From assembly GCA_050248275.1 (NCBI GenBank), contig JBFWSR010000001.1:248001-312000 (forward strand): DNA of 64,000 nucleotides. The letters are read 5' to 3'. Below, one piece after another: positions 49,658-58,488 of this stretch (position 1 is the stretch's first letter; each line of letters starts with the position of its first letter). Position numbers and translations under genes: made by a program. The notes below the pieces were generated by a model that was given only the letters and a program-made list of their open reading frames with translations, did no database searches and was not told the DNA's origin. The stretch comes from CAILZL01 sp050248275 (GTDB lineage Bacteria > Pseudomonadota > Gammaproteobacteria > Steroidobacterales > Steroidobacteraceae).

Positions 49658-51850
49658 TCATAACGCCTCCAGATTGGCATAGGACAGCATCAGCCACTTG
49701 GTACCCTGGCTTTCGAATCGTACCTGCACACGGGCATGGGTGCCCTGGCCTTCGAGTTCCAGCACGACGCCATCGCCGAATTTGCCATGCCGCACGCGCT
49801 GACCCAGTCGAATTCCGTTCGGCGCTTCTTCACGCAGACTCGCGGAGCGTGGTTGCGAATGCGACTGAGGCACATAGACCGGACGAGTTACCTGGATGCG
49901 CGGACGGATTTCTTCCAGCAATTCCACCGGTATCTCGCGAATGAAGCGTGAAGGCGAACCATGACTGTCAATGCCATGCAGGCGACGGATTTCGGCATAA
50001 CTCAAATACAGCTGCTGCATGGCGCGCGTGATGCCCACGTAACAAAGACGACGCTCTTCTTCCATACCGGAGGGGTCGGCGCTGGAGCGTTGATGCGGAA
50101 ACAGGCCTTCTTCCATGCCACACAGGAACACCAGGGGAAATTCCAGGCCTTTGGCGGTGTGCAAGGTCATCATCTGCACGCTGTCTTCGCCGGCCTCGGC
50201 CTGACCTTCACCGGATTCCAGTACAGCATGAGCGAGGAAGGCTGCGAGTGGAGTCATCTCGCCCGTTTCGTCCGGGCTGTTTTCGGCGTCGAAGCCGCGC
50301 GCCGCACTGACCAATTCCTCCAGGTTCTCGATGCGCGCCTCGGCGCCACCGCGGGAAGCACTTTTTTCTTTCTGATGATGCGCGATCAGACCGCTGTGGG
50401 CAATGACATGATCCACCTGTTCGTGCAGTGGCAGTGTCCTTGTTTCCTGTTCCATGCGTTCGATCAGCAGCATGAAACCGTGCAGGGCGCCGCCGGCTTT
50501 GGGTCCCAAATTTTGCAGATTGGCGCCAGCCGCCGTCCACATGGTGCAGGTATTGGCACGGGCGTAATCGCGCAGGGTATCCAGCGTCTTCAGGCCGATC
50601 CCCCGGGTGGGCAGATTAACCACACGCTCAAAGGAGGCATCATCGCTGCGATTCTGGATCAGGCGTAAATAGGCCAGCGCATCCTTGATTTCGGCGCGTT
50701 CGAAGAAGCGCACCCCCCCATATACACGGTAAGGCATGCGCGCCGAGATCATGGCTTCTTCAAACACGCGTGAAATGGCATTGGCGCGATACAATATGGC
50801 GCAGTCGCTTCGCCGGCCGCCCTTGTTGACCCAATCGCGAATCCGGTTGACCACAAAATCAGCTTCATCCCGTTCGTTGTAGGCAGCGTAGAGCTTGATC
50901 GGTTCACCATCGCTGCCGTGAGTCCAGAGGTTCTTGCCGAGGCGACCGCTATTGTTTTCGATCAGCTTGTTGGCGGCTTTGAGGATGTTGCCGGTGGAAC
51001 GATAGTTCTGTTCCAGCCGGAAAGTCTGCACGCGGGGGAAATCGCGCGCGAACTGCAACAGGTTTTCGACCTTGGCGCCGCGCCAGCCATAGATGGATTG
51101 ATCGTCGTCGCCGACGACGAACGGATTGCCTTCCGGTCCCACCAGCAGGCGCAGCCATTGATATTGAATGGCGTTGGTGTCCTGAAACTCATCAACCAGC
51201 ACATGCCGGAAACGTCGGCGATAATGTTCCAGCACCGCAGGCTGGTCGCGCAGCAACTCAAACACGCGCAGCAACAGTTCGGCAAAGTCCACCATGCCAC
51301 CGCGCTCGCACGTTTCCTGATAAGCCTCATACAAACGAATCAGCTGGCGACGATTGGGATCGCCGTCGTCCTTCATCTGCTTGGGACGCAGTCCGGAATC
51401 TTTTTGGGCATTGATGAACCAGGTGATTTCCTTGGGCACCCAGCGCGCCTCGTCAAGATTCATGGCCTTGAGTATTTTCTTGACCACGCGCTGCTGGTCA
51501 TCGGCATCGATGATCTGAAAACCCTGCGGCAAACCCGCTTCCCGCCAGTGCAGACGCAACAGGCGATGTGCGATGCCGTGAAAAGTGCCGATCCACAGCG
51601 GCGCGGTGGGCAGATGCAGCATCTGCTCGATGCGAGCACGCATTTCACCGGCTGCCTTGTTGGTAAAAGTAACCGCCATGATGCTATGGGGTGAAACATT
51701 TTCCACTTCCACCAGCCAGACCACGCGATGAGTCAATACACGAGTCTTGCCGCTGCCCGCGCCAGCCAGTACCAGAGCAGAGCCCAGGGGAGCGGTCACC
51801 GCCTGGCGCTGTGCGTCGTTCAACTTGTCAACCAGATGTGAAATATCCAT
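49658..51850 (-). CDS. uvrD: DNA helicase II
   Basis: 3'-5' superfamily 1 helicase of nucleotide-excision and mismatch repair. The 730-residue protein has Walker A AGAGSGKT (about 30-37), motif Ia TFTNKAAGEMR, Walker B VDEFQDTNAIQY, motif III GDDDQSIYGWRGA, motif IV EQNYRST, motif V MTLHTAKGLEFPLVFLCGMEEGLFP and motif VI EEERRLCYVGITRAM. A C-terminal Tudor-like domain (GQRVRHGKFGDGVVLELEGQG) completes it. Length and order are standard for UvrD of proteobacteria. Confidence 0.96.
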   Translation of the reverse strand: MDISHLVDKLNDAQRQAVTAPLGSALVLAGAGSGKTRVLTHRVVWLVEVENVSPHSIMAVTFTNKAAGEMRARIEQMLHLPTAPLWIGTFHGIAHRLLRLHWREAGLPQGFQIIDADDQQRVVKKILKAMNLDEARWVPKEITWFINAQKDSGLRPKQMKDDGDPNRRQLIRLYEAYQETCERGGMVDFAELLLRVFELLRDQPAVLEHYRRRFRHVLVDEFQDTNAIQYQWLRLLVGPEGNPFVVGDDDQSIYGWRGAKVENLLQFARDFPRVQTFRLEQNYRSTGNILKAANKLIENNSGRLGKNLWTHGSDGEPIKLYAAYNERDEADFVVNRIRDWVNKGGRRSDCAILYRANAISRVFEEAMISARMPYRVYGGVRFFERAEIKDALAYLRLIQNRSDDASFERVVNLPTRGIGLKTLDTLRDYARANTCTMWTAAGANLQNLGPKAGGALHGFMLLIERMEQETRTLPLHEQVDHVIAHSGLIAHHQKEKSASRGGAEARIENLEELVSAARGFDAENSPDETGEMTPLAAFLAHAVLESGEGQAEAGEDSVQMMTLHTAKGLEFPLVFLCGMEEGLFPHQRSSADPSGMEEERRLCYVGITRAMQQLYLSYAEIRRLHGIDSHGSPSRFIREIPVELLEEIRPRIQVTRPVYVPQSHSQPRSASLREEAPNGIRLGQRVRHGKFGDGVVLELEGQGTHARVQVRFESQGTKWLMLSYANLEAL

Positions 51851-51865
51851 CGCGCTCTTCGAGTA

Positions 51866-53071
51866 TCAGCGGCGTATGTAACTATTGCGTTGACTGCTGC
51901 GCCCATCACCGGCAAATCGCATCAGTAACCCCATCAGCAAAGCCAGCGCAGGATCGGTCAGAGAACTGCCATGGTCCGGTTGCCAGAGATGCAGCAACTC
52001 GATACCCAGTACGGTCGTCACTACAACAATCAGCGCCGCTTGCATGGACAACCCGGCATCCTTGAGCAACCAGATCAATGCGCCAAACACAAACAGCTTG
52101 CGCAGCAACTGGTCGGCATTGACCGGCATGCCGGCATGAATCCAGCTCATGAACGGCCACAAATCGAAGCGATGATCCATGCTGCCGAAGTCAAAAGGCG
52201 CAAGGCGTTCATAAACAAATAATGCCGTGAAAACCAACAAGACCACCGCGCTCTGAGGTGCACTACGAAATTTGTGCAGCATCACCAAACTGGGCAGCAA
52301 CAGCAACAGCGCCAGCAATTCGGCAGGAATGAATGCAGGCGTCACGAACAACAGGCGACCGATCAGCACGATGGCGATTACTGTAAGCAATACCTCGTTG
52401 CTGCGTTGACGAGGTGCATAACTGAGCACCGCCTGCGCAACAACCAGCCACATCACCAGGAAACGCAAGGTCAAGGCAAGGGAAAAATCCCACTCCAACA
52501 AGGGTCTCAGAGCCAGCTTGAGACGCGTAAGACTGACCATCGGTTCAAAATCCGCGAGTCGCCACATCACCCAGACAACGAGCAACAGCAGCGCACTGCG
52601 ATCTCCGGATCGATTGCGCGTACTGGGCGGCAGGTATACCAATGCGCTCAAACCACGCCAAGCCACACCGCCCACGGCACCCAGCAGCGTGCCGGATGCA
52701 TTCAATGCCATATCCATGAAACTGGGCACACGTATGGTCAGGTATACCTGAGCCAGTTCGATGCACAGCGACAGCAATGACCCCAGCAGGGTAGCGAGCA
52801 GCGCTGCCAGACCAAAGCCGATGCGATTGCGCAGCAACAACATCAGACAGAAACCCAGCGGCACGTATAACAGCACATTACGTACCCGATCCGCACGACC
52901 AGCCCGGGCCCAGCTCAGCTTGTGCAACGCAGCGCTCAACGTCGGATAGCTGCCGTCAAAATTGAAATTGAACGGATACAGCGAGCCGTAACAAATCAGC
53001 GCTATGACACCCAGCAACAGCCAAGGCAAAAAACCGGAAGATTGAGTGCGCGCCATATATAGCCAGCTCAT
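51866..53071 (-). CDS. VanZ-like family integral membrane protein, two VanZ-like segments
   Basis: A 401-residue membrane protein with about ten helices. The N-terminal part (residues 15-140: YGSLYPFNF, RADRVRNVLLYVPLGFCLML, SLCIELAQVYLTIRVPSFMDMALNASGTLLGAV) is the VanZ-like pattern. A similar set recurs at the C terminus (about 280-390: APFDFGSMDHRFDLWPF, ADQLLRKLFVFGALIWL, GIELLHLWQPDHGSSLTDPALALLMG). So the protein looks like an internal duplication. Function unknown; VanZ gives low-level teicoplanin resistance in enterococci. It starts immediately after the cyoE stop. Confidence 0.75.
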   Translation of the reverse strand: MSWLYMARTQSSGFLPWLLLGVIALICYGSLYPFNFNFDGSYPTLSAALHKLSWARAGRADRVRNVLLYVPLGFCLMLLLRNRIGFGLAALLATLLGSLLSLCIELAQVYLTIRVPSFMDMALNASGTLLGAVGGVAWRGLSALVYLPPSTRNRSGDRSALLLLVVWVMWRLADFEPMVSLTRLKLALRPLLEWDFSLALTLRFLVMWLVVAQAVLSYAPRQRSNEVLLTVIAIVLIGRLLFVTPAFIPAELLALLLLLPSLVMLHKFRSAPQSAVVLLVFTALFVYERLAPFDFGSMDHRFDLWPFMSWIHAGMPVNADQLLRKLFVFGALIWLLKDAGLSMQAALIVVVTTVLGIELLHLWQPDHGSSLTDPALALLMGLLMRFAGDGRSSQRNSYIRR

Positions 53072-53968
53072 TCACCAGCGAATGCTGAAGTAATGGTCAA
53101 CCAGCAGCATGGCAAACAACAGCGCCAGATAGGTGATGGAAAATCCAAAAGTGCGCATGGGCAGCTGTTCGGTCGGACGGAACTTCAGCTGCAGTGCATA
53201 GTAAATAAAGATACCCCCCAGCAGCACCGCCGAGACCAGATAAAGAAGACCAGACATGCCGGTGAGATACGGCAGCAGGGTCACCAGCAACAGCAGGATG
53301 GTGTACAACAGTATGTGCAAACGTGTGAATTCCACCCCATACACTACCGGCAGCATTGGAATGCCAACCTTGGCATAATCATCACGGCGCGCAATCGCCA
53401 GTGCCCAGAAATGCGGCGGTGTCCAGATGAAAATGATCAGGAACAGCAACAGCGCATGCGGATCGACCGTACCACGCACCGCCACCCAGCCCAACACCGG
53501 TGGCGCAGCGCCAGCAGCGCCACCGATGACGATATTTTGCGGCGTGGCGTGTTTAAGCCATACGGTATAAATGACCGCATAACCAATCAGGGATGCAAAG
53601 GTCAACACAGCCGTCAGGGCATTCACCCAGGCCGTCAGAATCAACATTGAGGCTAAACCAAGCGTCAGTGCATAAATCAGCGCCTGTTTTTCACTGACGT
53701 GACCCAATGGAATCGGCCGGCCTTGCGTGCGCTGCATGTCGCGATCAAAACGACGATCCAGCACGTGATTGATGGCCGCAGCTGAGGATGCCGCCAATGC
53801 GATGCCCAGATTGCCCAATACCAAAGCGTTCAATGGCGGCAGACCCGGCACCGAAAGCAGCATGCCGACAAAGGCCGTGAACACAATCAGCATCACCACG
53901 CGCGGTTTGCCGAGTTCGTAATAATCGCGCCAAGTTGCGCTGCTGGTGGCTGCCGCTGCGGTGCTCAT
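53072..53968 (-). CDS. cyoE: Heme O synthase (protoheme IX farnesyltransferase)
   Basis: Integral membrane prenyltransferase of the UbiA superfamily that farnesylates heme b for heme-copper oxidases. The 298-residue protein has GKPRVVMLIVFTAFVGM, the first Asp-rich site NHVLDRRFDRDMQRTQGRPIP and the second region DPHALLLFLIIFIWTPPHFWALAIARRDDYAKVGIPMLPVVYG, diagnostic for CyoE/CtaB. About nine helices. It is needed by the aa3 oxidase whose subunits I and II open the window, although the two are 52 kb apart. Confidence 0.96.
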   Translation of the reverse strand: MSTAAAATSSATWRDYYELGKPRVVMLIVFTAFVGMLLSVPGLPPLNALVLGNLGIALAASSAAAINHVLDRRFDRDMQRTQGRPIPLGHVSEKQALIYALTLGLASMLILTAWVNALTAVLTFASLIGYAVIYTVWLKHATPQNIVIGGAAGAAPPVLGWVAVRGTVDPHALLLFLIIFIWTPPHFWALAIARRDDYAKVGIPMLPVVYGVEFTRLHILLYTILLLLVTLLPYLTGMSGLLYLVSAVLLGGIFIYYALQLKFRPTEQLPMRTFGFSITYLALLFAMLLVDHYFSIRW

Positions 53969-54083
53969 TTAGTGTAAATGTGAAAGCTTGTAGTAATAGT
54001 ACAGGGCCGTCATTGTACACATCGACGACCCAGTCGGACTCTGATGCACACACCGGTCTCGCCTGATTCGCCTCGATCTGAAT

Positions 54084-55124
54084 CTATATGGAGCGCCGCA
54101 GGATGCGATCCTTTTGCATGCGGTGCACCGCCTGATTGAGCAGCTCTCTGGAATTTAATTTATCCTTGGGAAAAGTGGCTACGCCGATACTGACATTGGC
54201 ACGCAGCAGGCGATTGGCTACCGACACAGTGCCTGCATAAACATTATTGCGTATACGCTGGGCGACCGCGTTGGCCGAATCAGCCTCCGCCTCCTGTAAC
54301 AGTACCGCCAGTTCGTTGCCACCCAGTCGCGCCGCCGCATCGGCGCTACGAATGGAACGCTGTATCGCACCCGCCACAGCCAGCAACATTTGGTTTCCCG
54401 CCTCATGGCCGTGAGCTTCATTGATCTGCGCCAGATTATCGAGATCAATGACCGCCAAACTATAGGGACGACCACTACGCTCAGCTTTTTGCTGGGTTTG
54501 CTCCAGTAATTCCTCAAATGCGCGCAGGTTCAGCAGGCCGGTCAACGCATCGGTGGCCGACAGATTGCGGATTTGCTGCTCCGCTCTCTGCATTTGTCCG
54601 ACAAGCAAGGAAATGGCACTGGTGGCAATCAGGACTGGCGCCAGACTGCCGATGGTCTGAATCACGAATGCCGAAGACAACAATTCGACCTGCGGTGTCA
54701 ATGCACCCAGCAGTAAATAGGCTAGCGCGACCAGCAACGCTACCAGCAGGAAACCGAACCGGCTCAACACGATGGCGGCTGCCGTCAACGGCAAGATGAA
54801 CAAAGCCAGCATATGGCTTTCCAGCGCACCGGAGGCTGCGTTGACCAGCAGGGCAAAGAGCAGCAGAGTGATGATGTCCAGCAGGATTCGCACCCCATTG
54901 TGCACCTTGAAAACAGGCAACAAACGGGTGAGGAGAATTTCCAGGAATAAGCCGGCCAAGGCGCAGCCAGCCAGCGGCGGCGAGAGCAGGGTGTCCCGGG
55001 CAACGATAAATGGCGCCATACCCACTGCCGCCGCCAATAGGGCAAACCACGGCAAGGTATGTGTGGCCAGCGGCCTCAACGGCGATTTGGCAGAGGATGG
55101 CATAGCACTAGTCTGCTGTGCCAT
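54084..55124 (-). CDS. Membrane protein with degenerate GGDEF domain
   Basis: A 346-residue protein with about six N-terminal helices (residues 20-185) and a GGDEF domain (about 190-345, LSATDALTGLLNLRAFEELL...). The signature is RLGGNELAVLL, so Asp/Glu of the third position is Asn and Phe is Leu. Other conserved parts (LAVIDLDNLAQINEAHGHEAGNQML, ANVSIGVATFP) remain. The first metal Asp and the fourth-position Glu are kept, so weak cyclase activity is possible, but it may serve as a GTP or c-di-GMP sensor. The start at 55124 lacks a clear ribosome binding site. Confidence 0.8.
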   Translation of the reverse strand: MAQQTSAMPSSAKSPLRPLATHTLPWFALLAAAVGMAPFIVARDTLLSPPLAGCALAGLFLEILLTRLLPVFKVHNGVRILLDIITLLLFALLVNAASGALESHMLALFILPLTAAAIVLSRFGFLLVALLVALAYLLLGALTPQVELLSSAFVIQTIGSLAPVLIATSAISLLVGQMQRAEQQIRNLSATDALTGLLNLRAFEELLEQTQQKAERSGRPYSLAVIDLDNLAQINEAHGHEAGNQMLLAVAGAIQRSIRSADAAARLGGNELAVLLQEAEADSANAVAQRIRNNVYAGTVSVANRLLRANVSIGVATFPKDKLNSRELLNQAVHRMQKDRILRRSI

Positions 55125-55207
55125 TCGCAATGATTCAATGCAAAAGCATCTTTCTCGTAACAGACCGCTGAAGGATCCAGTACCAACTACCTGTCATGAA
55201 CCTAGAC

Positions 55208-56611
55208 TTACTCGTCATCCATGCCCAATTCCTTGAGCTTGCGTGTCAGGGTATTACGGCCCCAACCCAGAAGCTTGGCCGCTTCCTGACGTCCGCCTTC
55301 GGTCTTGCGCAACGCGACACGAATCAGTGTGCGTTCAAACTCCGGCATGGCATCGTCCAGCAATGGTGAACCGCCACTGGCCAGGCGTTTCTCGGCCCAT
55401 GCCGTCAGTTGTCGCGACCACTCTTCCTGCAGACTGGCGGCATTGGGCGCACCACCCAGGTCGGCGGGAATATCGGCCACCTTGATCTCCCGGCCCGGTG
55501 CCGTCACGGTCAGGCGCCGGCAGGTATTCACCAGCTGACGCACATTACCCGGCCAGTCATAAGCCACCAGCGCGGCTTCTGCTTCCTTGGTAAGAATCTT
55601 GGCTTCCACGCCCAGCTCAGTGGCTGCGGAACCCAGATAGAAATGCAGCAGCTCGGGTATGTCATCGCGACGTGCGCGCAACGGCGGTACTTCAATGCGG
55701 ATCACATTCAGGCGGTGCAGCAGATCCTCGCGGAACAGGCCTTGTTTGACGCGCTCGGACAAATCCTGGTGCGTGGCAGCAATCACACGCACATCGACGC
55801 GTACCGGCGTCTGACCGCCAACACGATAAAACTCGCCCTCCGCCAATACACGCAACAGGCGGGTTTGCAGTTGTGGCGACATGTCACCGATTTCGTCAAG
55901 AAACAGTGTGCCGCCGTCAGCCTGTTCAAACCGCCCGCGACGCTGTGCGTCCGCACCAGTAAACGAGCCTTTCTCATGGCCAAACAATTCGGATTCGAGC
56001 AGATCGGCGGTGAAGGCAGATGTATTCAAGGCAATGAAGGGCTTGTTGGCACGTGGGCTGTGACGATGCAGGGCACGCGCTACCAGTTCCTTACCGGTAC
56101 CAGATTCGCCATTGATCAGCACCGTCATGCTGGAGCGCGACAAACGACCGATGGCCCGAAACACTTCCTGCATGGCGGGCGCCTGGCCCAGCATTTCCGG
56201 AATACGGCGGGAATCAGCGCTGGTGTCTTCGGGAAGCTTTTTCTGATTCGCTGCACGCCGCACGAGATCGACAGCCTGGTCAATGTCGAAAGGTTTGGGC
56301 AGATATTCAAATGCGCCGCCCTGGTAGGCAGCCACGGCACTGTCGAGATCGGAATGCGCCGTCATCACGATCACCGGCAGTTCGGGTTGCGAGTCCCGAA
56401 TTTCAGCCAGCAATTCCAGACCACTGCGACCCGGCATACGAATGTCGGTCATCAAGACATCGGGACGTGAGCGGCGCAGTGCTGACAACGCGGAATCCGC
56501 CTGTTCAAATGCAGTGGGCACCATGCCGCCTTGCTTGAGCGCCCGTTCCAGCACCCAGCGTATGGACGCGTCGTCGTCAACCAACCAGACATTAAGCGGT
56601 TTTGTGGCCAT
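55208..56611 (-). CDS. ntrC: Nitrogen regulation response regulator NtrC
   Basis: Sigma-54-dependent activator of nitrogen-assimilation genes. From the ATG at 56611 the 467-residue protein has a receiver domain with phosphoacceptor Asp56 (LMTDIRMPG). The AAA+ domain has Walker A GESGTGKE, GAFTGADAQRRGRF as sigma-54 contact loop and Walker B GGTLFLDEIGDMSPQ. A Fis-type DNA-binding end follows (GGRQEAAKLLGWGRNTLTRKLKELG). It overlaps ntrB by 20 bp. The likely target in this window is the sigma-54 promoter of glnA. Confidence 0.96.
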   Translation of the reverse strand: MATKPLNVWLVDDDASIRWVLERALKQGGMVPTAFEQADSALSALRRSRPDVLMTDIRMPGRSGLELLAEIRDSQPELPVIVMTAHSDLDSAVAAYQGGAFEYLPKPFDIDQAVDLVRRAANQKKLPEDTSADSRRIPEMLGQAPAMQEVFRAIGRLSRSSMTVLINGESGTGKELVARALHRHSPRANKPFIALNTSAFTADLLESELFGHEKGSFTGADAQRRGRFEQADGGTLFLDEIGDMSPQLQTRLLRVLAEGEFYRVGGQTPVRVDVRVIAATHQDLSERVKQGLFREDLLHRLNVIRIEVPPLRARRDDIPELLHFYLGSAATELGVEAKILTKEAEAALVAYDWPGNVRQLVNTCRRLTVTAPGREIKVADIPADLGGAPNAASLQEEWSRQLTAWAEKRLASGGSPLLDDAMPEFERTLIRVALRKTEGGRQEAAKLLGWGRNTLTRKLKELGMDDE

Positions 56612-57671
56612 CTGCTGCATCATAGGTGTTGAAAGGAAGTAACAAGGTGAAAACGGTACGTCCCGGACGGCTTTCGAATTCGATCAGGCCGCCATGACGA
56701 CTGACAAGGTCCTGTGCAATGGCGAGTCCCAGTCCGGTGCCCTCGGCGCGACCGGTAACGAAGGGATAAAACAAGGTGTCCTGTAATTGCTCAGATACGC
56801 CAGGACCATTGTCTTCGAACTGGATGGATGCCACCAGACGATGCCGCCGGGTACCGATACTGACACTGGTCAAAGCACGGGTGCGCAATATCAGCCGGCC
56901 GGAATGCTGCATCGCCTGAATGGCGTTACGTCCCAGATTGAGCATGGCCTGGATGATCTGATTCCGGTCAAGCTTGATGGGCGGCAGACTCGGATCGTAA
57001 TCGCGATCAATGATCACATCCGGCGGCGCATCCACCAGCAACAGCTGCCGTACATGTTGCAACAGTTCGTGAACATTGATCAGTTCCTTGTGCGGGGTGT
57101 GACCAGGACCCAGCAGGGAATCAACAAGGGTCTTGAGACGATCTGCTTCGCTGATGATGATCGACGTGTATTCACGCATCGAGGCATCGTTGAGCTGTCG
57201 CTCGAGAAGCTGCGCAGCGCCTCGTAAACCGCCCAGGGGATTCTTGATCTCATGAGCCAGCTGACGGATCATCAAGCGGCTGCCACCCACCTGATTGAGC
57301 AAAGCGGTTTCACGCGAGATGCGCTGATGCTGTGTGGCATCAATGACCTCCAGCACCGCCGTGGAGTTATCACCGTGATCTTCAAAAGGCGACACCGCAC
57401 AATCAACGATCAGCTCCTCGCCGCCTCCTGTACTGCGCAGCCGCAGTTCACGACGCGCAAAGGGCTGCCAGGACTCAAACGCCCGATCGACGATTGCAAT
57501 CAATTCATCGGCGTCCCGTAACAATTCGGCCAGCGTCCGGCCGAGAATCTGATTGCGACTCAGGCCCAGCAGGGTTTCCGTCGCCACATTGAGGTAATGC
57601 ACTACCTGACGCCGGTCTACCAGCAACACACAGGTGTTCAGATGGTCAATTATGCGTTCCAGATCATTCAT
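56592..57671 (-). CDS. ntrB: Nitrogen regulation sensor histidine kinase NtrB
   Basis: Kinase/phosphatase of NtrC, controlled in known systems by PII. The 359-residue cytoplasmic protein has a PAS domain (about 1-115), the H-box RQLAHEIKNPLGGLRGAAQLLE with phospho-His140, and the catalytic domain with N, G1 and G2 boxes (MLNLGRNAIQAM, FEDNGPGV, GTGLGLAIAQDLVSRHGG). The ATG at 57671 follows the conserved start LERIIDHLNTCVLLVD; 57683 is an alternative. Confidence 0.95.
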   Translation of the reverse strand: MNDLERIIDHLNTCVLLVDRRQVVHYLNVATETLLGLSRNQILGRTLAELLRDADELIAIVDRAFESWQPFARRELRLRSTGGGEELIVDCAVSPFEDHGDNSTAVLEVIDATQHQRISRETALLNQVGGSRLMIRQLAHEIKNPLGGLRGAAQLLERQLNDASMREYTSIIISEADRLKTLVDSLLGPGHTPHKELINVHELLQHVRQLLLVDAPPDVIIDRDYDPSLPPIKLDRNQIIQAMLNLGRNAIQAMQHSGRLILRTRALTSVSIGTRRHRLVASIQFEDNGPGVSEQLQDTLFYPFVTGRAEGTGLGLAIAQDLVSRHGGLIEFESRPGRTVFTLLLPFNTYDAADGHKTA

Positions 57672-57825
57672 GGTCGGTTCCATGCGAATTCTTGGCACGG
57701 CTACCATGAGCTTGCCAATCCTTGCAGCCCGGCAGAGATGCCGCTCGACTGCCAATGACTGCATCGCACGCTATGCAGATGAGGCAAACTGGAAATGATT
57801 TCGACAGGGCTTCCTGTCTTAAGAC

Positions 57826-58347
57826 CTAAGGGGTGCGCAGCACCGATGGCTGACGCACATAAAATTCGACGGGTGCGCTGGTGATGACCTGCTTGCCGCG
57901 CGCATCGAGAACCACCAGCACCAACGTGTGGGCGCCGCGTTCCACTTCCGATATGTCGTACTCCATGCCCTGCGCCGGGAAACCCGGCACCAGACGCCCA
58001 TCCATGTACAACGCCAAATGGTGATCTTTGGCCAGTGCGGGCTCGACCCGTACGCCGACGCTCACCACACCGCCGGTATTGGGGATGGTCTCTTCGGCAC
58101 CGGGCTTCCAGATTTCGACATTGGTGTAACTGGCTACGGGTGTTGGTGGCGGCTGGGGCGTACCAGTTCCAGGACTGGCCACAGGCACCGGCGTGTAAGT
58201 GGTGGAACTTTGTATATTGACCTGCTCCGCTCCTGGCACAGGCTGATCCGAGTAATGTACCACTCCATCCGCATCGCGCCATTTCCATACGCTTGCCGCC
58301 AACACGGGCATGGTGATCAGCAAGAATAGAATCGGCATGTAACGCAT
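57826..58347 (-). CDS. DUF4124 domain-containing periplasmic protein
   Basis: A 173-residue exported protein. Signal peptide MRYMPILFLLITMPVLAAS, then the DUF4124 core WKWRDADGVVHYSDQPVPGAEQV (residues 20-45), a Pro/Thr-rich linker and a beta-sandwich-like C-terminal half (VSVGVRVEPALAKDHHLALYMDGRLVPGF...). The family often lies between glnA and ntrB in gammaproteobacteria; function unknown. Confidence 0.85.
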   Translation of the reverse strand: MRYMPILFLLITMPVLAASVWKWRDADGVVHYSDQPVPGAEQVNIQSSTTYTPVPVASPGTGTPQPPPTPVASYTNVEIWKPGAEETIPNTGGVVSVGVRVEPALAKDHHLALYMDGRLVPGFPAQGMEYDISEVERGAHTLVLVVLDARGKQVITSAPVEFYVRQPSVLRTP

Positions 58348-58488
58348 GGTCGGGAAGCATACCCGCTAGTCCTCCAGAGAACAAAGGTGATGCATATTCT
58401 GCGACCCGCATCACTTCCATTACCGATCCAAGGCGCTTTGGGAGCTGAACTGCGCCGGAGGACACAGCCCAACTCCCGCAGCAGAGCA

